A DNA stretch of 64,000 nt, taken from Candidatus Mycoplasma haematohominis. GTDB taxonomy: Bacteria; Bacillota_I; Bacilli_A; Mycoplasmatales; Mycoplasmoidaceae. Location: NCBI RefSeq assembly GCF_902712995.1, contig NZ_CACTIB010000031.1, positions 137,552 to 201,551 on the forward strand. The letters run 5' to 3'. Positions 43,793-54,712 of the stretch are shown in pieces (position 1 is the stretch's first letter; every line of letters begins with the position of its first letter). A program made the position numbers and the translations under genes. The notes below the pieces were generated by a model. That model made no database searches. It had not been told where the DNA came from and saw only the letters and a list, made by a program, of their open reading frames with translations.

Positions 43793-44096
43793 CTTTTTTC
43801 TAGTTTTTCATAGAAATCCATGTTTTCGAACAAGACTTCAAATTTAGAAAAATCAAGCTTATTTTCTTTTTTAATTAAATCTTCGACAGTAGAATTTTTA
43901 ATATTTTCTTAATTTTTATTTTTGAAGTTTTGCTGTCGAAAGCAGTTACTTTTAGTTTGGCATCAAAGTAAGATATGAATCTATCTTGAACAGTAAGTGT
44001 GTGACCCAAAACTTCTGTGTTGTGCTTAGATAGTTCTTTTTTATCTAAGCATTCTTAAAAAATAATTTCTGCCAGTTTTTCTAATGAGACTTTCAT
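43793..44096 (-). pseudogene. Broken relative of the small gene at 39581
   Basis: Starts ATG (44096) as MKVSLEKLAEIIF, then an in-frame TAA, then ECLDKKELSKHN, VQDRFISYFDAKLKVTAF and KTSKIKIKKI. Later the sense moves to another frame, NSTVEDLIKKENKLDFSKFE and LFENMDFYEKLEKSFI, ending at a TAA. One nonsense codon plus one frameshift mark it as dead. The ordered matches to 39581-39883 justify calling it a gene remnant. Confidence 0.5.
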
Positions 44097-44169
44097 ACAT
44101 TTAATAAATATGTGAACTTAGTTTTTTCAGGACTTAATTATTCAAAAATCAATATTTAAAGATTCAGAG

Positions 44170-44718
44170 ATGGCTATACAAAAGATAGATTTGCCTTTTA
44201 TATTGAAACAACTTTATTGATTGGAAAAGTTCTGAATTTCAATACTTCTTTTTAGCACCTTAACTTGCATTCCTTTTGTTACAGGTTGATTTAATGTGAA
44301 CAATATTTTTTCTCCTTCTTTTATTATCGTTTACGCTATTTTTTGAATTGTCGCTTTTTCTGTTTTTATATTAGACCTCTTTAAATGCTTTACTCTGAAA
44401 TCCAACATAAATTTCATACTTGAAGTCAATTCACAGGATCTAAATTCTGAGGAAGTTAAACTGCTTAGAAAAATAAAAAGAGGGATTATTTCTATACTGA
44501 TTTCAGTTCTAATAGGAGTTTTTGTCAGAGCAACTATTTATATATTGTTTATTTTTGCATTTCTAACACTTAACCCTTTCACAATATTGTCTGTTATAGA
44601 AGCTGGGATGGAGCTATTTCTTAGAGTAGTTTTCATTTTTGTTATCAATAAGAATGTTGATAGAACTAACTTTTCCTATGCAGCAAAAAGAGAGTTATTT
44701 GTAAAAAATCAAATTTAG
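44170..44718 (+). CDS. Four-helix membrane protein (182 aa)
   Basis: MAIQKIDLPFILKQLYWLEK, then helices around FWISILLFSTLTCIPF, FIIVYAIFWIVAFSVFILDL, IISILISVLIGVFVRA and YILFIFAFLTLNPFTILSV. A soluble basic loop FTLKSNINFILEV lies between helices 2 and 3. It is the paralogue of the gene at 45472: D-x-PFIL-x-x-L-x-x-LE-x-FW is shared at the N-terminus and LK-x-IK-x-G before helix 3. The two flank a family F gene. No known family was recognised. Confidence 0.75.
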
Positions 44719-44843
44719 AAAAAAGTAGTTAGTTATCTTGAAATTAAAGCAATAGAAATTATCGATTTTTCTTTATTTTTTTTAAAGTAATTATTAACTT
44801 AGAAAAATGCGATAGGATTTCTTATATATGTTTCAAAAATTTA

Positions 44844-45350
44844 ATGACTACTTCTAGTAAATTATTAGTCGGGGGTTCTGCAACTACTTTAGCTGCCGCT
44901 GGTACTGGCGTTGTTGTTTGAAAAACTCAGGGCTCTTCAATTAATACTTCAAATCATCAAATACCACCGGGTTTATTGGAGCAGATTGGTGATCAATTAA
45001 GTTCAGAAGGACTTACTTATAAGGGAACAGACAAGAATTCAATGAAAGAGAAATTAGGGGAATCGGATTCTGCTTGATACCTAAATGCTAAAAATAATGC
45101 TCGGGAAATAAACGTTTTTTTAAAAATACACGATAATGATACATCAAAATATGTAACTACTGATGATGTAGATTCTGCTGTTAAAAAAGATGCAAATGCA
45201 TTAGAGAAAGTTTCAGTTTGAATTACTAATTGATGTGAATGGGTAAAAGACAAAACAAAAAATGATTTGTTGAAATTTGGTTTAGGAGAAAATTATTTAG
45301 AACGTGTTCCAGAACTTTTTAAAAAATTATGTTTTGCCAAAGAAACCTAA
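44844..45350 (+). CDS. Family F anchored protein, divergent (168 aa)
   Basis: MTTSSKLLVGGSATTLAAAG anchors a Ser/Lys/Asp-rich body with VSVWITNWCEWVKDKTKND and a terminal LFKKLCFAKET. The NWCE...FKKLCF pair matches the NWCES...FKKVCF pair of the gene at 2978, so I place it in family F although the anchor differs from the MSTQAIG type. It stands alone between the two four-helix membrane genes. Confidence 0.8.
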
Positions 45351-45471
45351 TTTAATTTGTTAGGTGCTTAATTTTTGTTCTGTTCACTAGAACAGAAAAT
45401 TTGTAGTTAAAGGTTAATTTTTTGCTTTTAAATGGTTGTTGTTTTCTGTTAAACTTTACGGTCTTTATCGT

Positions 45472-45975
45472 ATGTCAGGAAAGAGCTTTAGTCAAACAGA
45501 TGTACCTTTCATACTTAGGAGGTTGCGCTCTCTGGAAATATTTTGACTTGTATGTTTCATTATTGCTTCCATTATGACTTCTATTTCATTCTTAGGAAAC
45601 AAGCTTGGTTTTTTAATCATACCTCTTTTTATTATTGCAGTAGTATTTGCTATCGGCGCCTTTATAGCCAACATAATTAAGTGCTACAAGTTGATTTCTA
45701 ACGTAAAGTTTTTTATTATTTCCAATAATCCAGATGTAAATTCTGGAGAGTTAAAGGTATTGAAAAAAATCAAGGGGGGGGTTAGTTTAATTTTGATTTT
45801 TGTTATTGTTGCATTTATTTTTAATCTTGTTAGGGGAGCGCTTATTAAAGATACAACGGCACAGGCTTATGTATCGATTGCTGTTGTTCTTCTTGAAAAC
45901 TTACTAAAAGCGATATTCGCTTTTGTTATTCATCAGAATATTAAGAAAGAGAATTTGTCTAGTGAAGATGATTAA
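45472..45975 (+). CDS. Four-helix membrane protein with coding G8 tract (167 aa)
   Basis: MSGKSFSQTDVPFILRRLRS, helix IFWLVCFIIASIMTSI, helix FLIIPLFIIAVVFAIGAFIA, loop CYKLISNVKFF, then LKVLKKIKGGVSLILIFVIV and a last helix VVLLENLLKAIFAFVI. KGGV is encoded by eight consecutive G at 45774-45781, at the start of helix 3; the paralogue at 44170 has KRGII there with no tract. With eight G the gene is open. Loss or gain of one G would truncate it. Confidence 0.77.
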
Positions 45976-46000
45976 GCTTAATTTATAAGTAGCAGATAAT

Positions 46001-46987
46001 TTAGTTATTTTTTTCTCCTTCTATAGAACAATACCTTCAGGCATCTTCTGTTTCGTTATCAGAATTGGAACTACTTTCGTAGAAATCTTTACATACTTTA
46101 TTTAAAGAGTTGTCGTTTGTTAGTTTTTCATCTCAGTTAACTGTTATGTTTTTGAATTTGTCGCTTAATGGAAAAGCACTGTTTTCGTTAGTTTTGTCTT
46201 TTTGTAATCTATATTGATAGGATCATTTCCATCATTCTTCACTATAGTCGTATACTACAAACTTGTCTTTGTTTACTTTAAATCTATCTTTATCTGCTTG
46301 TTTCTTTTTGGCTTGTGATAAGGTCATAAATTCAATTTCTTGTTCTTGGTTGTTATCTGTTGGAAATTTAGCCTTTTCTGCTGTGGATATGATTTTTGTT
46401 GCCTCTCTTTTTTCAGATGGTCTTTTTCCGTCTTCAGAGCAAATTAATCAGAATAAATCAGTGTATTTGTCGTAGTGTCAAGCGCTACCGTAAACTTTGT
46501 AACAAAATTGGTTTATGTAAACTTCCTGTTTTAAATCTCAAATTATGCTTTTGTCGAACCCTTCTTTGAATCTCACTCCATCACGAAAGATATCTTGATT
46601 CTCTAGCATGTACATTCTTTGCTTGTAGATTGATTTTCATCAATTTTCATTTTCTTTTCAGTTAGCTAATTTATTTCTATGGGCTTTTACTCTTCTTAAA
46701 TCTCAAAGTGTATGGGTTGTATATGTACTATCTGAAATTTTTGAATTAATAGTGTTTTTGGAAGATCTCGGATCAAATGAAGTTTTTTCTCCTTTTAATT
46801 TAAATGCTTTAGGTTTTTTCCTTGTTGGGGCTATTAATTCAATAGAAGTATTGTCTATAGTCTTTGTTTCCTCAGAAGTTTCTATATTTAGTAAGTACAT
46901 TTTTAAAAATTCATTAATTGACACTCCTAATGTCGCATTTCCTCCTGCAGCGGCAACTGTTAGGGTAATTTTTGATTCTGTAAGCAT
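46001..46987 (-). CDS. Family C protein (328 aa), INE subtype
   Basis: MLTESKITLTVAAAGGNATL, SINEFLKMYLLNIETSEE, SFDPRSSKNTINSKISDS. Marks: VYINQFCYKVYG, LFWLICSEDGKRPSEKREAT, AKFPTDNNQEQEIEFMTL, FVVYDYSEEWWKWSYQYRL, SAFPLSDKFK, LNKVCKDFYES and DAWRYCSIEGEKNN (Trp restored). Its stop is 25 bp from the convergent membrane gene. Confidence 0.88.
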
Positions 46988-47090
46988 TTTTTTGGTTTTT
47001 AAAAAGGTTGTGCGAATTTATCCAAGAAAATAATTTTTTCTAAATTTAATTTATTTTTTGGAGAATAAATATCGTCCCTTAAATGTTTAA

Positions 47091-48080
47091 TTAGTCTTTT
47101 TTGCCTGTTGCAGAACAATATCTCCAAGCGTCTTCTGTTTCGTCTGATTGTTTTGGTTCAGCTTCATAGAAATCTTTACATACTTTGTTCAGGGCAGTTG
47201 ATGAATTTAGCGATTCATCTCAACCAGAAATTACTTTCTTAAATTTTTCAGTCATAGGAAAAGCATTATCTTCGTCATTCAAGTCTTTCTTTAATCTGTA
47301 TTGATAAGACCAATTTCATCATTCAGGTTTTCAGTCGTAAACAACAAATTTATTTTTTTCTGTAACTTTTATTCTTTCTATATCTGATTTCTTTTTCTTA
47401 GCTTGTTCAAGTGTCATGAAGATAATTTCTTGTTCGGAGCTACCTTCTGTAGGAAAATTTGCTTTTTCAGCTTGTGAAATGATTGATCCAGAATTATTGT
47501 TTTCAGGGTCTTTTCCGTCTATAGAACAAAGTAATCAGAACACATCTTTGTATTTGTTGTATTGAGTAGAGCTTTCGTACATCAAATAACAGAATTGATT
47601 TATGTGAACTTCTTGATTTAGATTTCAAATTACTTTTCTGCTAAATCCTTCTTTAAACTTCCAATCTGAAGTTGAAAAATCTTGATTTTCTAACATGTAT
47701 TTTCTTTGTTCGTAATTTGATTCCCATCATGATTTATTTTCTTTTCAAATTATTAATTTGCTTTTGTATTTCTCTATGTGTCTGGTTCTAAAAAGAGGAT
47801 GATAATTGCTAGCATAACCCATATTCATTGTCGCTAGACCTGTATCTGCAACTGTTCTAGGATCAAATGGTTTTTTGCTTGATTCATCGAAAGATGATGC
47901 TTTCGGTCTTTTTCTTTTTGGAGCTATGGTTTTTATCTCATAGTTTTCAAGAACAGATACTTCCTCTGATTGATCTAGGCTGAGTAGGTATATTTTCAGT
48001 AACTCATGTCCGGAAACACCTAAAAATGAGTTAATTCCTACAACAGCAACACCTATTGTTATCTTAGATTCGGTAAGCAT
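47091..48080 (-). CDS. Family C protein (329 aa)
   Basis: MLTESKITIGVAVVGINSFL, GHELLKIYLLSLDQSEEV (the GHE anchor end of early genes combined with a late-type body), PFDPRTVADTG, NMGYASNYHPLFRTRHIEKY. Marks: VHINQFCYLMYES, VFWLLCSIDGKDPENNN, ANFPTEGSSEQEIIFMTL, FVVYDWKPEWWNWSYQYRL, AFPMTEKFK, LNKVCKDFYEA, DAWRYCSATGKKD. The mix of subtypes suggests recombination. Confidence 0.88.
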
Positions 48081-48187
48081 AATCCCTATTTTTTTGGGGT
48101 TTCTGCGTTTATCTAAGAAAGGCTACTTGCGAGATTAAATATGAATTATTAGAGATTTTTGACGAATGATTGGTGGACTTTTAGGAA

Positions 48188-49183
48188 CTAATTAGATTGT
48201 TTGCCTTCAATAGAACAATACCTTCAAGCATCTTCTGTTTCATCATCAGAACTGGAGCTACTTTCGTAGAAATCTTTACATGCTTTATTTAAAGCAGTTT
48301 CATCATTTGCTTTTTCATCTCAGTCTTTTGTGATTTTTCTAAATTTCTCACTAAGAGGAAAAGCGCTGTTTTCGCTTGATTTATCTTTTTGTAATCTATA
48401 TTGGTAAGATCATTCTCATCAATCTTTTTTTCAGTCTCAGACAACGAATTTATTTTTTTCGGCAACCTTAATTTTTTCTTTATCTTCTGGTTTCTTTTTT
48501 GCTTGTTCTAAAGTCATGTAAGTGATTTCTTTTTCTCCAGAATTATCTATTGGGAATTTAGCTTTCTCAGCGCTAGAAACTTCTTTTTCGGGTTCATCTT
48601 TCTCTGGATTTTTTCCGTCTATGGAGCAAATTAGTCAGAATAAATCTTTGTATTTATTAAATTGCGTGCCACTTCCATAGAGCACGTAACAAAATTGATT
48701 AATGTAGACTTCTGATTTGAAGTTTGTGTATCAAATTACAAGACTGCTAAATCCTTCTTTAAATTGCAATCCATCTGTAGAAGAAGCACGATTTTGTATC
48801 ATGTATTTCCTTTGTTTGTAAGTATTTTCTCATCAATCTTTATTTTCGTTTCATATTGGAAGTTTTGCTCTGTATTTGCTTATGTGAGATAACTCATAAG
48901 CCGTGTGACTTATATAGCTACGACTATTAATGTTTGTTGGATTAGTTCCTTTTACTGCTCTTGGATCTAAATTTGATTCACTTCCTTCCTTAAAAGAAGC
49001 AGTTGCAACTTTTATTCTTGTGGGTTGTATAGTTTTTATATTGTCATTGCCAACAAATTGAACTTCTTCTGATTCATTTCTACCTAACAAATAAATTCTT
49101 AATAATTCATTTATAGAAACTCCTAAAGCAGAGTTACCTCCAGCAGTGGCAACCGCTATCGTAATTTTCGTTTCTGTAAGCAT
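48188..49183 (-). CDS. Family C protein (331 aa), INE subtype
   Basis: The family start MLTETKITIAVATAGGNSAL is at 49183; an in-frame ATG at 49207 would add MGAKKIYA, not seen in relatives. Marks: SINELLRIYLLG, NLDPRAVKGTNPTNI, VYINQFCYVLYG, LFWLICSIDGKNPEKDE, AKFPIDNSGEKEITYMTL, FVVWDWKKDWWEWSYQYRL, LNKACKDFYES, DAWRYCSIEGKQSN. Last member of the long run. Confidence 0.88.
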
Positions 49184-49350
49184 GGCATATATTTTTTTGG
49201 CTCCCAATTATGTTTTTCATATCAATAAATAAGAATTTTTTATTTAATTATTAGTTTTTCAATTACCTACGAGGTGTACTTTTTGCAATAACAGTTTTTA
49301 AGTATCTAAAAGTTAATTGTGTGGATATTGAAATATATTGGATCTTTGGC

Positions 49351-50016
49351 TTATTTTTGATCATGTCAATTAGATTTACTGCTTGATATTTTTTGTTGAT
49401 ACGGCCAACTTGGATCTATACTTTCATCATTTTCAGATATAGAACAAGCTACTCATGCATCTCGGAAATATCTTGCTTCTTTTTCATCTTGTTGAGTTGC
49501 ACTGTCCTTATCATTTAAAAACTTCTTAACCATTATTTGTCAATGATTCTTATGATCTGATTTACCAAAGACAAATCTGGATAGGTTTCTACATTCTTGA
49601 TAGAAGTTTTTCATGAATTCTTGTACTGAATCTTGTGTATCAAGAGCTTTGATTCCTTCTTTTGATTTATCTTCGCTTTCTGGCTTATTCTTCAATACAT
49701 TTTCAGCTATTAACAAATTGAATCTATAACTTTTTAAAGAATCTCTCTCTTTATACAGTTTTGCGAACCTATCTCTTCAATCGCCTCTTTTATTTTCTTC
49801 TAGTTGCTCATAATTTTCTGCAGTTGTATCCCTCAATTTACTTCCAAAAATTTCTTTAAATGTATAGCTAGTCTGTCGATTCGAATTTACTTTGAATGTA
49901 TTATAAAAATTTTCTGATTGTAGTTTGCTTTTTACTTGTGTTGTAGTGGCTGCACTAGATGAAATAACCGCTACTGCACCGCCTCCTAGTTTTGCAGCTG
50001 GTGGAATTAGTTGCAT
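49351..50016 (-). CDS. Family E anchored protein (221 aa)
   Basis: MQLIPPAAKLGGGAVAVISS anchors TTAENYEQLEENKRGDWRDR, KSYRFNLLIAEN, FMKNFYQECRNLSRFVFGK, NHWQIMVKKFLND, YFRDAWVACSISE and DPSWPYQQK. It is nearly collinear with the truncated copy at 61561, including the WPYQ tail. Two cysteines, QEC and VACS, are the family pair. Confidence 0.86.
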
Positions 50017-50084
50017 GTTAGATAGAAGTTCTGAAAATTATTAAGTTTTTTTAACTGGGGGGCTTAATCGCTTTTATTGAAATC

Positions 50085-50315
50085 TTATAAATTAAAGAAA
50101 CTTTTGTCTTTTTCTTTATTTTCTCTTTCTTCTCATCCTCATAAATTTTTATGAGTTTCTTTTAATGGGTCACTTTTAGGTTTTGGCTCCTCATCTTTTC
50201 TTTCTGTTTCAATTTGCTCTGTATTGTTTGATGATTTGCTTTGTGATATTCAATAAGAACTTCCAATAGTTGTGGGAATCACTATAGTTCCTGCAGCAAT
50301 AGCTCTGCTATTCAT
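50085..50315 (-). CDS. Short anchored protein (76 aa)
   Basis: MNSRAIAAGTIVIPTTIGSS anchors a very charged tail (TERKDEEPKPKSDPLKETHK) ending NLWGWEERENKEKDKSF. It has no cysteine. It starts 19 bp after the hsdS stop on the same strand, so it may ride on the hsdS transcript. It looks like a stunted family member or an independent small membrane protein. Confidence 0.6.
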
Positions 50316-50333
50316 AGAGTTATTTTCTGAGAA

Positions 50334-51568
50334 TTAGTTATTGTGTCCAGTAATTAATAAATCTCTGTAGTACTCATATCTCTTATTAGCTAATTCAATC
50401 TCTCTCGGTATTCCTTTTTCTAAGTCTTCGCATAGCTCTCTTAGTTTATCTAAAGAATTAGCTATTTGTTCTTGGATTTCTAAAGGAGGAAGGGGGATTT
50501 TTAGTTTTTTAATATTTGAAGAGTATAGATGAATTACCGCTTCGCCTGTTGCAAATTTTGTTTTTTGTTTTTTAGATTCATGAGTAGATAGTGCATAGGC
50601 TAAATACTTAGGATTTTGATGGTGTTTTAGAACTAGGATATCTGCTCCAGCAATTGCCTTTTCTGAACCTAAATAAGCACAACAATCTCCTATTGTTCTT
50701 ACTATTTGGCTCGATGTTACGAATAGTAAATCCCCATATTCAAAGTATTTAGGGTTTTTTATTAAAGATGGATTAATTTTGAAATTGCAACAATCGAACC
50801 AAACAGAAAAAGCATTTGATATGGATCCAGGTGTTGTGCATGGATAGTCTCCACTTCCTATTTGTGAATTAGTTACTCCAGTCCCTCTATAGATTTCTGT
50901 AGCGATTTCTCCTAAAGTCTTATATTCTCCTCATTCTTTCTCAATTACATCCGAGATAAGTTTGTTCAAATAATATTCATATTGTTTTTTTCTAAGCTTG
51001 AGTTCGATTTCTAATTCCCTAACTAATTCCCGAAGTACATCCAATATTTCAGAGATTTGTTCTTGGATTTCAATAGAAGGAAGGGGAATTTTTATTTTTT
51101 GTATTTTGTAGGCGCTTAAACCAAATACTTTCACTCCTTGGGCAAGATTCATTTTTTGTCTTTTAGATTTATTTGCGGATAAAGCATAAGATAAGTACTT
51201 AGGGTTTTGGTTGTGCTTTATAATGGTTATTCCATTTCCTACGATTATTTTTTCTTGCCCTAAATAAACACAAGATTTTCCTATATCTTTTAAGTTTTCT
51301 CCTGTTGAAGTGATTAATAAACTTCCATATTCACAATATTTGATGTTGTTTATTAATTCAGGATTTATTGATGAAATGCATTTGTTGAAGTAAATATCGT
51401 AAGTTGTATATATTTCACCGTATCGGATACAGGGATATTTTCCTTTTTCTATTTGTGATTTAGTAATTCCGCTTCCTCTATAGACTTCAGTCGCTATTTC
51501 CTCCAACAATTTCCATTTTCAACCCCCCCTCTAATTAATTGATTTAGTAGAGTTGTAATTGACTCCAT
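50334..51568 (-). CDS. hsdS: Type I restriction specificity subunit, out of frame at poly-G tract
   Basis: HsdS chooses the DNA target for a type I methylase/restriction complex. The true N-terminus starts at ATG 51568, MESITTLLNQLIRGG, but seven G at 51523-51529 lead into ENGNCWRK and a stop. The body continues in another frame from about 51520: WKWKLLEEIATEVYRGSGI (first target domain), IKIPLPSIEIQEQI, LRKKQYEYYLNKLISDVI, then LGEIATEIYRGTGV (second domain) and LKIPLPPLEIQEQI, to the stop at 50334. Eight G would join the frames. TTG codons at 51509 and 51506 could start a shorter product. Confidence 0.85.
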
Positions 51569-51634
51569 GTACTAGTTAGAGTCTAATTGATAGATCTTAC
51601 TTAATAGTCTTAATTAAAAAAATTAAATTTATTT

Positions 51635-52336
51635 TTAAATGTGCTTATCAAGTTCTCCGTATCATTTTCCGCCCGACTTTTCATTATCTTCAATTTCTTT
51701 TCCATAAGGTCATTTCCTATCTATTCTTCTTTCGGTCGCACTTCCACTTTCAGAACAACTTACTCAAGCATCTCTAAAGAATCTTTCTAATTTTTCTTCT
51801 AATTGTTGTTCTGGATTTTTTATAAATTCCAATGCTGCAGTTTTGTAGTGATTCGGATCAGATTTTTTCCCACGTACAAATCTAGAAACTTTTCAACAAA
51901 CGTTATAAAATTTTTTCAAGTTAAGTTTTACTTTCGCGACTTCTTTTAATTCTTCTACTTCTTTTTTTGCCTTTTCTCTTCTATACCACACACTTTCTAT
52001 ATTATGTTGACTAGCTTTCGGAAATAAATCTTCCGGAAATAAAAGATAGAAGTGTTTGTTTCTTAATTTGCTTTTATAAGCGTAAGTTTCAGCGAATCTT
52101 GTTCGTCAATTCTTTCCTACTTGTTCTTTTAATGACTCATAATTAGGAGCATCAATATGCATCAAGTTCATTGTAAGAACATTTTTTAGGCTGTAATTCA
52201 TTTTGTTTCATCCGTAATCATAGGATTCAGAGGAGAAGTCTCCTTCTGTCGAAACATTCTTAATTCCATAAGTAGCAGCAGCGCCTGCTACTATTGCTGT
52301 TGTTCCTCCTGCTGCTTGAGCTAAAGTTGTGTTCAT
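51635..52336 (-). CDS. Family E anchored protein (233 aa)
   Basis: MNTTLAQAAGGTTAIVAGAA anchors DAPNYESLKEQVGKNWRTRF, KSKLRNKHFYLLFPEDLF, KKFYNVCWKVSRFVRGKK, NHYKTAALEFIKN, RFFRDAWVSCSESG and RKWPYGKEI. Same plan as 49351, with a YKS-K-LR rather than RSYRF stretch and a longer tail. Located directly behind the phase-variable hsdS. Confidence 0.86.
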
Positions 52337-52375
52337 TAAGTTTGAAAATGAGATTTTATCAATTGCTGCAAGAAG

Positions 52376-53350
52376 CTAGGAGTTTATTCCAGCATCAGAA
52401 CAGTATCTTCACATGTCTTCTGTTTCATCAGCAGTTCGACCATTTTTTGCATACAGTTCTTTACAAATGTTGTTTAGAGAGCTGTTTTCATTGGACGCAT
52501 TTTCTTCTCAACCTTTTGTTGCATCCTTAAATTTTGTAGTTAGAGGAAAGTAGCTATTTTCATCTTTTCTATCTACTTCCAATCTGTTTTTGTAAGATCA
52601 TTCTCATCATTCTTTGTTGTAGTCGTAGACAATGAATTTGTCTTCTTTGTTATTTAAGTTTCAAGTGTTGGTTTTCTTGGATTGTTTTACAGTTAGGTAA
52701 GTTATTTCTGTTTTCGCGCTTCCCGAAGTAGGTAGTTGAGCTTTGTTTATTTCAGTGATTCATTTGGAGTCATCTTTCTCTTCAGGATTTTTCCCATCTA
52801 TGGAGCAGGCCAATCAAAATAGATCTTTGAATTTTTCAAAGAATGTTTTGTGATCATAAGCAACATCACAAAATTGATTTAATGCAAATTCATTATTGGT
52901 TAATCAAGCTTTGTCCGGTTTGTAACTGCTAGTTATTTTTGAACCTTTAAATTGTGGATGATTTTCTAGTATGTATTTTTTGTGTTCATAAGATTTTTCT
53001 CATCAAGTTTTGTTTTCAGGTTTTCAACTAACTAATTTTTGTGTATAGCTACTGATGTGAAATATGTGGAAAGCAAGGTAGTTGTGGTTAGCTTTTACTA
53101 CTCTGGGATTTACTTGCGTGAAATTTCTGGGATCTAATTTTCCTTTAGAAGTTAATACTGCAGTGTTTTTCTTTTTTCTAATTGGTTTTATATCTTCTAT
53201 ATATGTGTTGTCTGCTGGTGATAAGCTTTCATCATCTGATTGAACTTTTCACATGAAAGCTTTTAGTAGTTCATAGTCAGCTGTTGTTGTAAATATTCCG
53301 TTTCCTGTTATTGCTGAAATAAGGGTTATTTTGTTGGAAGTTATGCTCAT
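52376..53350 (-). CDS. Family C protein (324 aa), outlier start
   Basis: It begins MSITSNKITLISAITGNGIF rather than MLTESK, with DYELLKAFMWKV. Marks: KLDPRNFTQVNP, FALNQFCDVAYD, LFWLACSIDGKNPEEKDDSK, AQLPTSGSAKTEITYLTV, FIVYDYNKEWWEWSYKNRL, SYFPLTTKFK, LNNICKELYAKN and EDMWRYCSDAGINS. It is followed upstream by a 331-bp divergent spacer to the family F operon. Confidence 0.87.
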
Positions 53351-53681
53351 ATTGTGGCAATTTAGTTAGGACGACGTCCTTATAAAGGGTTTGCGGCAGA
53401 GAAGAATAATTTAATTTGCATTTGTTAATTTTTTGATTGATTTGGTTTTTAAAAATAGAACAAAATTTGCAGAATTATTCGTGTTTTGACTAGATGATTT
53501 ATGAGAAATAAGCTTTATGGTTTGATATTGGCAGTAAAGCTGATACAGTGTCAGGTTGAAGAATTCTAAAAAAATACTTCTAAATATTCTTACGACTGAT
53601 TGGTTTTAAAAAAATATTTGAAATGTTTTTTAATGCGTTTACTTTGACACTAAGAGAGCGGAATCAGAAAATCAGTAGTTT
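53351..53681. other. 331-bp divergent spacer
   Basis: Between the family C gene at 53350 and the family F operon at 53682; it must carry promoters for both. The stretch contains T-rich DNA and short GC-richer patches (aggacgacgtccttataaaggg near 53366-53387, with an inverted-repeat look: gacgac/gtcctt). No gene or repeat array recognised. Confidence 0.4.
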
Positions 53682-54218
53682 ATGTCAACACAAGTAATAG
53701 CTGGGGCTGCCGCAGGAGCAGCAGTGATAGGTGGCGGAGGAACGCTTGCAGCATATGCTGCTGGCGCTTTTGGAACTGGATGAGAATCAGAGACTTTTGA
53801 AGAATATGCAAAATCTTTAAATCTTAAATATGTGGGAGAGACTGGAACAACTTCTCCAGGAGCTTTACCGGATAAAGCAAAAGTAAAGTCAAAAATTGAG
53901 AATTCTACTAATGGAGCAGAATACAGAAAAGTCCTTGATGATCATTGAGATGCTATGGAATCAAACGATGTTAAGGAAAAAGATAGACCAACAAGAACAG
54001 GCAAGCAAGGAAATTCTGTGTTTCCTTCTGGTACTAACGATAGAACTAAAGATGAAGAAATAGCTGGTTGGGTTGTTTCATGATGTAGTGCCGCCAAGGA
54101 TATGAGAGCAAATATTAAGAAAGTTAAAGGAGCGAATAAAGAATGAAATACTGATCTCTTAAATAAGAATGCTAAGTGGCAAGCGTTTAAAGCGGTTTGC
54201 TTTGAGAAAACCACCTAA
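53682..54218 (+). CDS. Family F anchored protein (178 aa), first of four in tandem
   Basis: MSTQVIAGAAAGAAVIGGGG then TLAAYAAGAF, a Gly/Ala-rich anchor without a lipobox. The body has TFEEYAKSLNLKY, AEYRKVLDDHW, WVVSWCSAAKDM and the terminal WQAFKAVCFEKTT, so the two family cysteines are spaced about 35 residues apart. It is the longest of the four and lies 7 bp before the next. Function unknown. Confidence 0.87.
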
Positions 54219-54225
54219 ATAATTT

Positions 54226-54705
54226 ATGTCAACACAAGCAATAGGAGCTGCAGCAGCAGGAACATTGGTAATAGGTGGTGGCGGCACACTTGCAGCATAT
54301 GCTGCAGGAGCATTCAATGGCGAGTCTACTTACGACAGTTTTCAGGCTTATTTTGATGCTAAGTTAAGTGAAACATATACATATACAGGAAATCACTCAG
54401 ACTTGAAAAATAAGATGAAAGTTAATTTAACAGGAAGCGACAAAGAAACTTATAAGTCAGAATTAAAGAAGATTATTAGTAAAGAAGTAGTAGGAGAGTC
54501 TGTTTTAGATACAGATGTAGATGGGGCAGAAAGTGATGATACTAAGTTAGGAAAAGTTTATGGAAAGGCAAAAACATGATGCGAGGCAACTAAAGCAGTT
54601 AAGTTGACACCTACTCAAAATAAAAAATGGAACGAAGCTAATGTTCAGTCTCATGAAGATTGAGCACCATTTATGACTGTTTGTTTAGAAAAGAAACCAT
54701 CATAA
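54226..54705 (+). CDS. Family F anchored protein (159 aa)
   Basis: MSTQAIGAAAAGTLVIGGGG, TLAAYAAGAF, then SFQAYFDAKLSE, YKSELKKIISKEV, KTWCEATKAVK and FMTVCLEKKPS. The anchor is nearly identical to its neighbours while the middle is unrelated in detail, a pattern of conserved anchor plus variable body. Confidence 0.87.
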
Positions 54706-54712
54706 AAAATAT

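Noticed and set aside
44170..44718. ABC transporter or secretion component
   Set aside because: No ATP-binding motif or recognised transporter signature; only four hydrophobic segments can be supported.
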